From Candidatus Stahliibacteriota bacterium CG08_land_8_20_14_0_20_40_26 (GTDB lineage: Bacteria > Hydrothermota > UBA3073), in NCBI GenBank assembly GCA_002774315.1, contig PEYP01000002.1, positions 1-10,006 on the forward strand: a DNA stretch of 10,006 nucleotides, in the 5' to 3' direction. The notes below the pieces were generated by a model. That model worked only from the letters and a program-made list of their open reading frames with translations. It searched no databases and was not told where the DNA came from. Positions 1 through 6,874 of this stretch are shown in pieces. Each line of letters begins with the position of its first letter. Position 1 is the stretch's first letter. The position numbers and the translations under genes are program-made.

Positions 1-2
1 AG

Positions 3-440
3 ATTGACATTATAGCAGGATGTGACGATGGATGTTTATATGCCTGGGAGTTTCCCTGGAGCTTTGGTAAGTTACCTTGGCCAATGCTCCACGGAAATCC
101 ACAGAATAACGGCATTTTCTATGGGGCAGAGGAACTCACCCAGATTCCATCTGATATATTTGAACAAGAGGATTTCTACATATACCCAAATCCCGTGCTT
201 GCAGATGGGGGGTGGCTAAAATACACAAGTGGAAAGGCAGACAGAGTTAAGATAACTATCATAGACATTGCGGGTAATATTAAATATGAGTTTGATGGAG
301 AGGTGGGAAAGAATGACCAGGCGGTTCAAGTAAGAATTCCCGTAGAGAAACTCACAGGGGGTGTATATATAGCAAGGGTAGAAGTATTTATAGACAACCG
401 CAGCATGGTGAGGTTTAAGAAGTTCTCCCTTATAAAATAA
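3..440 (+). CDS. C-terminal end of a secreted repeat protein with a type IX-like sorting domain (partial, 5' end outside window)
   Basis: The frame is open from the left edge, so the real start lies outside the window; the internal ATG at 84 is only a methionine within it. The visible 145 residues fall in two parts. Residues 3-38 read like the last blade of a beta-propeller or FG-GAP/PQQ-type repeat (AGCDDGCLYAWEF followed by PWPMLHGNPQNNG). Residues 61-145 begin with YPNP, continue in alternating beta-strand pattern (VKITIIDIAGNIKYEF, then LTGGVYIARVEV) and end in VRFKKFSLIK, the layout of the Por-secretion (T9SS) C-terminal sorting domain. From knowledge of that family, the protein should be exported and its tail removed or anchored at the cell surface. 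What the full protein does cannot be told. The gene ends in TAA; the downstream recG is on the same strand but 174 bases away. Confidence 0.8.
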   Translation: MDIIAGCDDGCLYAWEFPWSFGKLPWPMLHGNPQNNGIFYGAEELTQIPSDIFEQEDFYIYPNPVLADGGWLKYTSGKADRVKITIIDIAGNIKYEFDGEVGKNDQAVQVRIPVEKLTGGVYIARVEVFIDNRSMVRFKKFSLIK

Positions 441-456
441 CTACAAAATATACATT

Positions 457-576
457 AACCACAGATGGACACAGAACTTTACTGAAAACGAAAAACTTGC
501 CCACGGAAAACACGAAATACACTGAAAAAATATAACATCTAACAAAAAAAACTGTGCACTCCGTGTCCTTCGTGGG
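457..576. repeat. Intergenic repeat element with a long imperfect hairpin
   Basis: This spacer holds two related stretches in direct orientation, CCACAGATGGACACAGAACT (from 459) and CCACGGAAAACACGAAATAC (from 501), both soon followed by ACTGAAAA, about 42 bases apart. The second is also the left arm of an inverted repeat: 500-514 (CCCACGGAAAACACG) matches the reverse complement of 562-576 (CGTGTCCTTCGTGGG) at 12 of 15 positions. The pairing continues inward for roughly ten more positions. Short CCACAGATGGACACAG and CGTGTCCTTCGTGG units are, from general experience, common between genes in many environmental bacterial genomes. Whether it is a terminator for the upstream gene, an RNA or a passive repeat is unknown. 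Confidence 0.6.
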
Positions 577-614
577 AGAAAAATTGATTTGCTGACAGCT
601 ATTTCGGGATAATT

Positions 615-2672
615 ATGTATGAAGGACTTGATACCTCCATCCAGTATCTAAAGGGAGTTGGACCTGTAAGGGCAAAGCTGCTTGCAAAACTTGCCGTTAA
701 CAACATAAGGGACCTTTTCTATCTGGTTCCTCGCAGGTATGTCAAAAGAAAATATATAAGAGATCTGAGATATGGAGAGGAGGCATATCTGCGAGGCAGA
801 ATTGTCTATCAGGGATCAAGATTCTCTAGAAAAGGAGAAATAATTACACTTGGGATAGATGATGGGACAGGATCCCTTGAGTGTGGTTTCTTCAACTCCC
901 CATTTTTGAAAGACAGATTCAGGGATGGCGATGAAGTTGGACTGATTGGCAAGACCACATTTTTTGCAAGGAAGATGCGATTTATTAATCCAGAGATAGA
1001 CACCGACCCCAGTCTTGCCTCATTCCCTATAATTCCTGTTTATCCTCTCACAGCTGGTCTCCGTCAAAGTGACATAAGAAGGATAACCAGATTGGGATGT
1101 GAGAGATATATAAACCATATAACAGAGACACTTCCACAGGATATTATCCTAAGAAATAACCTCTATCTCCTCACTACTGCATTGAAATGTCTCCATTTTC
1201 CAATATCCATAGTAGAGACAGAAAAAGCAAAGGAGAGACTTGGTTTTGAAGAACTATTTCTCTTTGAAATAATAATGCAAAAGAGGAGACTTGAAAAGAA
1301 AAATAAGGGAATAAAATTTAAGGAGGGTTGCACATATGCAAGGGCACTTCTTTCATATCTTGGATTTGATTTCACAAAGGCACAGAGGAGGGTATTACGA
1401 GAAATATTCTCTGATATGGAAAGTCCTTATCAGATGCACAGACTGTTGGAGGGAGATGTAGGTTCGGGAAAGACCATAGTTGCAACTATATGTATGCTCA
1501 AGGCAGTCGAATCGGGTTATCAGGCTGTTCTTATGGCACCTACAGAGGTTCTCGCGGAACAGCATTATTTCGTTCTCTCACACCTTCTCTCGAATCTGGA
1601 AAGCGAGGATGTGGTACCGTATCTTCTAACTGGTAGCACTCCTGCGAAGGAAAGGGAAGAGATATTTAAAAAGATCCAAAGTGGCAAGGCGGGTATCGTG
1701 ATTGGCACACATGCACTCATTGAGGAAGGGGTTAAGTTCAAATGTCTTGGTCTCTGTGTAATTGATGAACAGCACCGCTTTGGTGTTATGCAAAGGCTGG
1801 CACTCAAAGAAAAGGGAGAATATCCAGACCTGCTGGTTATGACTGCTACTCCAATACCGAGAAGCCTCTCTCTCACATTGTATGGTGACCTTGATATCTC
1901 CGTTCTTGATGAACTTCCAGCAGGCAGGCAGTCGGTTGTTACAAAATGGGTGCAAGGGACAGGAAAGAGAAAGAATATATATGAGTTTACAAGGGAAAAA
2001 ATTGACTTGGGTCGGCAGGCATATATAGTCTATCCACTAATTGAGGAATCTGAGAAACTTGATCTTGAAGCCGCAAAAGAAGGGTATAAAAAACTAAAAA
2101 GGAGTGTTTTTAGGAAATATGAAGTCGGTCTTCTGCATGGAAGGATGAAAGGAAAAGAGAAGGAGGAGATAATGAGGGCGTTCAGGGATGGAGAGATACA
2201 AGTTCTGGTATCTACAACGGTCATAGAGGTTGGTGTAGATGTACCAAACGCAACTGTGATGGTGATTGAACATGCAGAACGATTTGGTCTTGCACAACTC
2301 CACCAACTTCGAGGAAGAATAGGAAGAGGAAAGGAGAAATCCTACTGTATCCTTCTTACGCTCCAAAGACTTGGTGAAGAGGCAAAGAGAAGGCTGTCTG
2401 TGATAGAGAATGAGAATGATGGTTTTAAAATAGCGGAAGAAGACTTAAAGATAAGAGGACCAGGAGAGTTTTTTGGTACAAGACAATCAGGGATACCTGA
2501 ATTGTCATCGCCAGACCTTATAATGGACACAAGACTTCTTGTGAGGGCAAGGGATGAGGCAATACGATTGCTCGAGGACGACCCAAATCTGCAAAAACCA
2601 GAAAACGGTATTATAAAAAAGAGCATACTTACAAGATATAGGGATAAAATAGTCCTAACAGAAGCTGGATAA
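615..2672 (+). CDS. recG: ATP-dependent DNA helicase RecG
   Basis: RecG is a superfamily 2 double-stranded DNA translocase that remodels stalled replication forks and branch-migrates Holliday junctions. The 685 residues match the usual length (E. coli about 693). An N-terminal helix-hairpin-helix-like start (YLKGVGPVRAKLLAKL, residues 11-26) is followed by the OB-fold wedge domain (about 50-130) that splits the junction. The motor has Walker A GDVGSGKT (280-287), motif II DEQH (384-387), motif III TATPIPRS (410-417) and motif VI QLRGRIGRG (564-572). The C-terminal TRG region that couples ATP hydrolysis to translocation is seen at 603-626 (GFKIAEEDLKIRGPGEFFG). The ATG at 615 is the first start after an in-frame TGA at 585-587; only a weak GGG ribosome-binding element precedes it. 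It converges with pgpA. No lesions are seen, and arginines are mostly AGA/AGG. Confidence 0.97.
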   Translation: MYEGLDTSIQYLKGVGPVRAKLLAKLAVNNIRDLFYLVPRRYVKRKYIRDLRYGEEAYLRGRIVYQGSRFSRKGEIITLGIDDGTGSLECGFFNSPFLKDRFRDGDEVGLIGKTTFFARKMRFINPEIDTDPSLASFPIIPVYPLTAGLRQSDIRRITRLGCERYINHITETLPQDIILRNNLYLLTTALKCLHFPISIVETEKAKERLGFEELFLFEIIMQKRRLEKKNKGIKFKEGCTYARALLSYLGFDFTKAQRRVLREIFSDMESPYQMHRLLEGDVGSGKTIVATICMLKAVESGYQAVLMAPTEVLAEQHYFVLSHLLSNLESEDVVPYLLTGSTPAKEREEIFKKIQSGKAGIVIGTHALIEEGVKFKCLGLCVIDEQHRFGVMQRLALKEKGEYPDLLVMTATPIPRSLSLTLYGDLDISVLDELPAGRQSVVTKWVQGTGKRKNIYEFTREKIDLGRQAYIVYPLIEESEKLDLEAAKEGYKKLKRSVFRKYEVGLLHGRMKGKEKEEIMRAFRDGEIQVLVSTTVIEVGVDVPNATVMVIEHAERFGLAQLHQLRGRIGRGKEKSYCILLTLQRLGEEAKRRLSVIENENDGFKIAEEDLKIRGPGEFFGTRQSGIPELSSPDLIMDTRLLVRARDEAIRLLEDDPNLQKPENGIIKKSILTRYRDKIVLTEAG

Positions 2673-2696
2673 TCCAGAGGAAATGTGGGGGATAAC

Positions 2697-2770
2697 GGTA
2701 GGAGCGACCTCCCTGACTGCCGTCAGGCAGGCCGGTCGCGATAAAGATAGGGCAGGGCTTTAGCCCTGCA
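2697..2770. repeat. Compact hairpin cluster between convergent recG and pgpA
   Basis: Three inverted repeats are packed here. GCGACC (2704-2709) pairs with GGTCGC (2734-2739). Nested inside it, CCTGAC (2712-2717) pairs with GTCAGG (2722-2727) around the loop TGCC. Next to it, GCAGGGC (2752-2758) pairs with GCCCTGC (2763-2769) around TTTA. The DNA is far more GC-rich than its surroundings. The motifs TAGGAGCGACCTCC and GCAGGGCTTTAGCCCTGC resemble dispersed intergenic repeats of metagenomic genomes. It lies 3' of both convergent genes, so it could help end transcription from either side, but no T-run follows any stem. I therefore call it a repeat rather than an intrinsic terminator. The rest of 2673-2838 shows no gene. 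Confidence 0.6.
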
Positions 2771-2838
2771 AATGTTGACGGGGTCAGTGGAAACCCTACC
2801 CTGAAAGAAGAGACTGAAAGGAGGCTTGAACTTTAAAA

Positions 2839-3306
2839 TCAAAGACCTGATGCCATCCATATTATAATTCTCAATATAATATTCGTATAAAAAGCGGCAA
2901 TTACATCATCTGTCATAATCCCCCACCCACAGGGGAGAACTTGTGATCTCCTTATGGGGAACGGTTTTACGATGTCGAAGAAACGAAAGAGAAGAAATCC
3001 AAGTATACCAGTTTTCCAGCTCCAAGATATAAGAAATAGAGAGAGGAACATCCCACATACCTCATCTATCACTATCCTCTTCGCATCCCTCTCCCCCCAC
3101 ATCTTCTCTAATTTTCCAGAGAGATAAAGACCATAAAAGAAGAGAAAGAGGATAATAATGGATTGAAGCCATATGATTTTAGGAATGAGGAAGAAAATGA
3201 GGAGTGCAAATCCACTACCCCAGGTTGCAGGCGCAAGGGGAAGATATCCAGTAAAAAATCCCGTTCCAATCGCTATCTCAAGCCATTTTACTATATTCTT
3301 TCTCAT
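2839..3306 (-). CDS. pgpA: Phosphatidylglycerophosphatase A (PgpA)
   Basis: PgpA removes the phosphate from phosphatidylglycerol phosphate in the inner membrane, giving phosphatidylglycerol, the last step of that lipid's synthesis. The 155-residue length is normal. All family blocks are present: GTGFFTGYLPLAPATWGS (14-31), DEVCGM (81-86), FRFFDIVKPFPI (107-118) and GWGIMTDDVIAAFY (127-140). The acidic residues in the second and last blocks are those expected to bind Mg2+. Hydrophobic helices lie at about 33-62 and 86-110, with a final one near 135-152. It is the last gene of the minus-strand run, 59 bases after the MFS gene. The ATG has no clear Shine-Dalgarno sequence before it, so expression may depend on readthrough or an unrecognised start. 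Its arginine codons are mostly AGA/AGG, like recG and tyrS and unlike the genes just upstream. Confidence 0.93.
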   Translation of the reverse strand: MRKNIVKWLEIAIGTGFFTGYLPLAPATWGSGFALLIFFLIPKIIWLQSIIILFLFFYGLYLSGKLEKMWGERDAKRIVIDEVCGMFLSLFLISWSWKTGILGFLLFRFFDIVKPFPIRRSQVLPCGWGIMTDDVIAAFYTNIILRIIIWMASGL

Positions 3307-3365
3307 CTTGTAAGAGTGGTTTTTTCAAGCTAGTAGGTTCAAATGATAACAAATTTTTATATACC

Positions 3366-4844
3366 TCACCGTCGCCTTTTGAAGGTAGTTTTAACAATGT
3401 AAAACGGAAATTGAATCACTTGGCGAAGTCCACCAGCGGTGGAAAGATTTCTCATTTCTTTTCTTATCTCTGAAACAAGTTCCTGGAGGACAATTTTCTC
3501 TTTAACCTCACCAACTTCTTTGACCATAGCCAATCGGTGGATGGAATACAAACCAATTAAGAATGCGAAGACGAAGAAGAAATCCCACTGTTGCAAGTTC
3601 AATGTTTGAAAAGTCAGTCCTCCCCCTGGACTCGTCCATTTTAGCACCCAGGAAAGTTCACGTCCTGCAAAGAAGTCGGCAAATTTACCACCTAAAACTG
3701 GTGCAATACCTGCTGCCAACGAATTAACAAGACTGTTTGTAGCTAAATATGCCGTTGCTTGCCCTTTTGGCGCCAATTTAAGCCCGATGTTTCCCGAAGC
3801 CAGAGTTACCCCTGCCGTGGAAATGCCCATAAAGATGTGTATGACTACCAATAACGGAATAGTTAATATATACTTCCCAGGCAATGTTGTAAAAGTCCAT
3901 GCGAGGATGCACATCATAAATAAAGGTCCATTGACACCAAGCACCGATTTGTTACTGAAACGGTCTGAAAATCTTCCCCAAATTCGTAAAAATGCAAGAT
4001 TTGTTAGTTGACTCAATACAGTAAAACCAATAATAAATGACATGTCCAATTGTAATCTTTTAAGCATATACACGGTAAAAAAGGGGGCAGCTAAATTGAC
4101 GGCAAAATTCCAGGAGCCCAAAAACATAAGGAGATTTTTGAAGTTGGCATCTCTGAACGGCTGTAAGATCAACTTTAAAAAATTTGGGTTTTTCTGTATG
4201 TATGCCATGCGATGCTCTGGAATGGTTGATATAAAGTAAACACCAAGCATACCCGCAAGGAATCCAAGGAAAAAGAGGATTGAATAGCCATATAATTCAT
4301 AATCAGGAAATAGCTTTCTCCAGTAGTCAATATAAAATCCAGCAGCCAAACTAAGTAGGATACCCAATCCGGCAGATAAACTCATTCTTTTCGAGAAAAA
4401 CGCACCCAATCGATCTTGCGGTATGAGGTCGCGCATCCATGAATTCCAGCTGCAGCCCCCCACACCAGCAAAGGCTGCATTTAGTGCCAGTGCAATAATA
4501 AGAAAGGTCAACCCTGCTTGAATTGAGAATAGGAGTGGGATCACAGCAATCGGCAACCAGAATATTCTGCTTAAAGCAGCTGCATACACAGTAATTGTTC
4601 GCCTAACCCGATATTTCTCAACTAAATAAATTGAAGGAATCTGAATCAGCTGCGCTAACGGAGGGATGGCAGCGAGAAGCCCAATCACCAAATTAGAAGC
4701 TCCAAGCTTCAATGCAAAGGCGACCAAGAAGACACCACCTGTCAGTGTTACCATCATTTGAGTGGCTAATCCCTCTCTGATGATACTTCCAAGACCAGAT
4801 TGGATTTCTTCTTCCGTTAAGGTGTCTTTAACTGCAAATGTCAT
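3366..4844 (-). CDS. MFS transporter, substrate unknown
   Basis: This is a 492-residue polytopic inner-membrane protein with the layout of the major facilitator superfamily. Hydrophobic segments lie at about 29-48, 51-72, 82-106, 110-130, 152-172, 185-205, 237-260, 267-289, 304-320, 327-347, 365-385 and 420-440, giving about twelve helices. The loop after helix 2 has the basic stretch EKYRVRRT (76-83). The matching loop of the second half carries GRFSDRFSNKSVLG (290-303), a recognisable motif A. A soluble amphipathic, basic tail (about 445-492, ending KRRR) extends past the last helix. It sits 54 bases downstream of the TrkA_C gene and probably belongs to the same transcript. Neither sequence nor context gives the substrate; export of a product of the upstream ligase pair is possible but only a guess. 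The start ATG has a weak GAG ribosome-binding element. Confidence 0.85.
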   Translation of the reverse strand: MTFAVKDTLTEEEIQSGLGSIIREGLATQMMVTLTGGVFLVAFALKLGASNLVIGLLAAIPPLAQLIQIPSIYLVEKYRVRRTITVYAAALSRIFWLPIAVIPLLFSIQAGLTFLIIALALNAAFAGVGGCSWNSWMRDLIPQDRLGAFFSKRMSLSAGLGILLSLAAGFYIDYWRKLFPDYELYGYSILFFLGFLAGMLGVYFISTIPEHRMAYIQKNPNFLKLILQPFRDANFKNLLMFLGSWNFAVNLAAPFFTVYMLKRLQLDMSFIIGFTVLSQLTNLAFLRIWGRFSDRFSNKSVLGVNGPLFMMCILAWTFTTLPGKYILTIPLLVVIHIFMGISTAGVTLASGNIGLKLAPKGQATAYLATNSLVNSLAAGIAPVLGGKFADFFAGRELSWVLKWTSPGGGLTFQTLNLQQWDFFFVFAFLIGLYSIHRLAMVKEVGEVKEKIVLQELVSEIRKEMRNLSTAGGLRQVIQFPFYIVKTTFKRRR

Positions 4845-4898
4845 GTTAACATCTCACAGCCATGGTATGGTGGTGTTCGTTTGAGTCAAGCATCGTCA

Positions 4899-5576
4899 TT
4901 ACTCTCTGAATAGTTCCCTCAAGATCCTAAGATGACCGTACACAACAAGTCTGTCGCCCTCGTTTATGGTCTCTTTCGCTTTTGGAATAGGAAACCAATC
5001 TTTGTCTCGTTCAATACCCAGAACCAGTAATCCCTTCCCACTTAATTCACATTCTGACAGAGAACTACCAACAAAAGGAGAGTTTTCTGTAATAATTGCC
5101 CGCACGAGACCATAGCCTTCAAAGAGATGAAGAAGATCCTCAGTTACACCCTCCTCAAAGACATGGGATTTTACGAGCTTATCCTCTATAAAACTTTCCC
5201 ATCTTCTTGTAAATCCTTTACGAGTTACGATTTTGTAGATTAGATATATTCCCACAAGAAGAATTAGAACATTAATGGATAGCTGATAACCCTTGCTGGT
5301 TACAAAGGAGGTTGTTGCAGTTATAATGACTGTAACAATCCCCGCATTACCCAGTATCATAAGCCAGGTAATAATACGCCGCCTTAAAGGATTGTTCACG
5401 ACGGATTCTGCTTCTTTCGTTGTAAATCCGGTCCCTGAGAAAGCTGATAGTGCCTGAAATCTCGCCCTATTCTCATCCATCCCGGTCATCATCAAGGCAA
5501 TAGCGGCAGCTCTTACTATGAGAAAAGACACAAAGACCACAAGCAAAGTCGGCACAAGAAAATATATTCCATTCAT
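4899..5576 (-). CDS. Membrane protein with C-terminal TrkA_C (RCK_C) domain
   Basis: The 225 residues split into a membrane part and a cytosolic regulatory part. Helices are seen at about 5-30, 67-90 and 98-118. Between the first two is the conserved ARFQALSAFSGTGFTT (38-53); its SGTGFTT resembles the selectivity-filter loops of Trk/Ktr-type K+ transporters. Residues about 150-223 form a TrkA_C fold (AIITENSPFVGSSLSE, then GDRLVVYGH), a ligand-sensing module common in cation channels and exchangers. I recall bacterial homologues of similar length and order, so it appears complete rather than a channel fragment; no transport activity can be assigned with confidence. The start is firmly set: GGAGG lies 7 bases before the ATG and overlaps the TAG of the corA remnant, so the two were probably co-translated. 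A cation-related role fits that neighbour. Confidence 0.8.
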   Translation of the reverse strand: MNGIYFLVPTLLVVFVSFLIVRAAAIALMMTGMDENRARFQALSAFSGTGFTTKEAESVVNNPLRRRIITWLMILGNAGIVTVIITATTSFVTSKGYQLSINVLILLVGIYLIYKIVTRKGFTRRWESFIEDKLVKSHVFEEGVTEDLLHLFEGYGLVRAIITENSPFVGSSLSECELSGKGLLVLGIERDKDWFPIPKAKETINEGDRLVVYGHLRILRELFRE

Positions 5577-5587
5577 TTAACCACCTC

Positions 5588-5857
5588 CTACAACCATTTT
5601 TTTATCCTGAAATAATTTACCATTCCAATACCCATAATCACCATTACAAATAAAACACCAAAATAACTCCAGCGCCATCTAAGTTCTGGCATATACTGAA
5701 AATTCATACCATAGATACCTGTTATGGAGGTCAAGGGAATAAATATTGTAGCAATGATTGTAATCCTTACCTTTTCAGTCTTTTTCTCTCCTATATGAAC
5801 GAGAGTCCTTGGGATAAGACCTGCCTTTTTTGATATCTTCTTAATGAGTCAGGCCAT
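5588..5857 (-). pseudogene. corA: corA remnant: internal deletion plus premature TGA at codon 3
   Basis: The reading frame from ATG (5855-5857) to TAG (5588-5590) is 90 codons. Codons 1-33 look like the N-terminus of a CorA Mg2+/Co2+ channel (KKISKKAGLIPRTLVHIGEK, then KTEKVRIT). Codons 34-89 are the C-terminus: IIATIFIPLTSITGIYGMNF with the GMN signature at 50-52, then MPELRWRWSYFGVLF, a second helix, and the usual basic end RIKKWL. About 260 residues of the soluble funnel domain of a ~350-residue CorA are absent, and the join near 5755-5765 keeps the frame. Codon 3 is TGA (5849-5851) where relatives have an arginine; one C-to-T change from CGA explains it. A strong AGGGAGGTG ribosome binding site remains upstream. 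It is a decayed gene, unless a short two-helix protein is made by restarting downstream. The stop overlaps the next gene's binding site. Confidence 0.85.
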
Positions 5858-5887
5858 TACAATTCACCTCCCTTCAAGGTTTAAAAG

Positions 5888-5942
5888 AAATTCTGCGTAA
5901 TCAGAATTTGCTTGCCGCAGATAAGGAACGTGCGAAGCGCAG
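5888..5942. other. Hairpin-forming spacer between the RimK-like gene and the corA remnant
   Basis: AAATTCTG (5888-5895) and CAGAATTT (5902-5909) form a perfect 8-bp stem with a 6-base loop. On the minus strand this hairpin is followed by CTTTT, so it could be a weak terminator after the ligase genes. A competing stem is possible between CTGCG (5893-5897) and CGCAG (5916-5920). TGCG-AAG-CGCA (5931-5941) forms a small third hairpin followed by TTTTTT on the plus strand. The stretch ends near a CACTGTGTTAGGTGCA segment. It may be a dispersed repeat; its role is not known. Confidence 0.35.
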
Positions 5943-5974
5943 TTTTTTACACTGTGTTAGGTGCATTTTCCCCA

Positions 5975-6874
5975 TTACAGAGAACCTTCCAAACGAACTC
6001 GAATATAATTGTAAATTTCTTGCGGAACATTCAGGCCCGTTGCCCTTTCAAAGCCTTCAAATCCAGGTGATGAGTTTACCTCGCAAACTTTATAACCATT
6101 ACCATCAAAAAGAATATCTATGCCTGCTACATCCAGCCCCACAAGCTTAGCTAATTCCACGGCAAGCCACTCCACTGGAGGATTAAGATTAAAAAGTGCA
6201 ACTGTTCCTCCTGCAGAAAAATTGGCTTTGAACTTTCCTTCCCTGGCTGTCCTTAACATTGCTCCAATAGCCCTTCCACCTACAACAAAAACTCGAATGT
6301 CCTTTCCTTTGCTGGAAGTAACAAATTCCTGAATGATTACATTAATTTTTGGGTCTTTAGAAATTTCTATGAGGTCTGCAATGTCTTCCAACTGGGCTCT
6401 ATTCTCGCAAAGAAAAACTCCTTTTCCATAAGAGCCTGAAACAGTCTTTATTATCAATGGGTACATGAATTCCTTTTCAACAAAATCAATATTCAAGGGA
6501 AACTTAGCAAGCATAGTTTTAGGAATTGGGACATTATTTGCAGCAAGAATTTGCAGGGTTGCCAGTTTATCTTTGGCAGTCTCTATACTCTGGCTAGAAT
6601 TTAGAACAAAAACGCCCAGTCTTTCAAGATGTCGTATCACCGCTAAAGCAAAATATGTTGTGCCTGCACCCATTCTTGGGATCAAACAGTCCGGTAAATC
6701 AACAGGATTGCCGTTGTGAAGGATGCTCTTTCGTCCTTCTTTTGTAACGATAATATCGAATTCTTCAGGGGCAACCATCTGAAGTTCTACGCCTGTTCGT
6801 TTGGCTTCCTCTTGAAAACGCCTGTTCTCGAAAGAGTCAAAAGTTTTTTTCTTGGCAAGAATCCAGATTTTCAT
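5975..6874 (-). CDS. RimK-like ATP-grasp amide ligase
   Basis: RimK-type ATP-grasp enzymes activate a carboxylate as acyl phosphate and join it to an amine, often adding glutamate to a protein or small molecule. The 299 residues have the full family layout: an N-terminal pre-ATP-grasp domain (about 1-95), SIETAKDKLATLQILAANNV (96-115), the ATP-binding glycine-rich loop KTVSGSYGKGVFL (143-155), QEFV (182-185) for the adenine, RVFVVGGRAIGAMLR (194-208), and a Mg2+ site with D253, E265 and N267 in CEVNSSPGFEGFERATG (264-280). All catalytic positions look intact. Relatives include RimK (ribosomal S6), LysX and the F420/tetrahydromethanopterin glutamate ligases; the exact substrate cannot be chosen. 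Its ATG overlaps the TGA of the upstream fusion gene (ATGA), so translation is coupled and the two proteins likely work in one pathway. A GGAG element 11 bases upstream may also help. Confidence 0.9.
   Translation of the reverse strand: MKIWILAKKKTFDSFENRRFQEEAKRTGVELQMVAPEEFDIIVTKEGRKSILHNGNPVDLPDCLIPRMGAGTTYFALAVIRHLERLGVFVLNSSQSIETAKDKLATLQILAANNVPIPKTMLAKFPLNIDFVEKEFMYPLIIKTVSGSYGKGVFLCENRAQLEDIADLIEISKDPKINVIIQEFVTSSKGKDIRVFVVGGRAIGAMLRTAREGKFKANFSAGGTVALFNLNPPVEWLAVELAKLVGLDVAGIDILFDGNGYKVCEVNSSPGFEGFERATGLNVPQEIYNYIRVRLEGSL

Noticed and set aside
457..576. CRISPR array
   Set aside because: There are only two diverged repeat units with no equal-length spacers, and no cas genes are in the window.
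584..613. Promoter before recG (TTGATT, 18-base gap, GATAAT)
   Set aside because: The boxes look acceptable, but transcription would begin a few bases after the recG ATG, so it would miss the start codon.
1565..1955. Antisense open frames within recG
   Set aside because: They overlap the helicase motor motifs on the other strand, have no family resemblance and are explained by codon shadowing.
2752..2769. Intrinsic terminator for recG or pgpA
   Set aside because: The stem is strong, but neither strand has a T-run directly after it.
5849..5851. Selenocysteine or reassigned TGA in corA
   Set aside because: CorA has no selenocysteine at this place, the family residue is arginine, and TGA works as a normal stop in at least three other genes of the window. 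Mutation is the simpler reading, helped by the large deletion in the same gene.
5931..5967. Possible half of an integron attC site (GTTAGGT preceded by a GCGAAGCGC hairpin)
   Set aside because: The 7-base core fits GTTRRRY, but no matching RYYYAAC core occurs at a proper distance upstream on the same strand, and no integrase is present. A 7-base match alone is weak.
5858..5974. Mg2+ riboswitch (M-box) before corA
   Set aside because: The spacer is only 117 bases and I see none of the conserved multi-helix layout, only small local hairpins.
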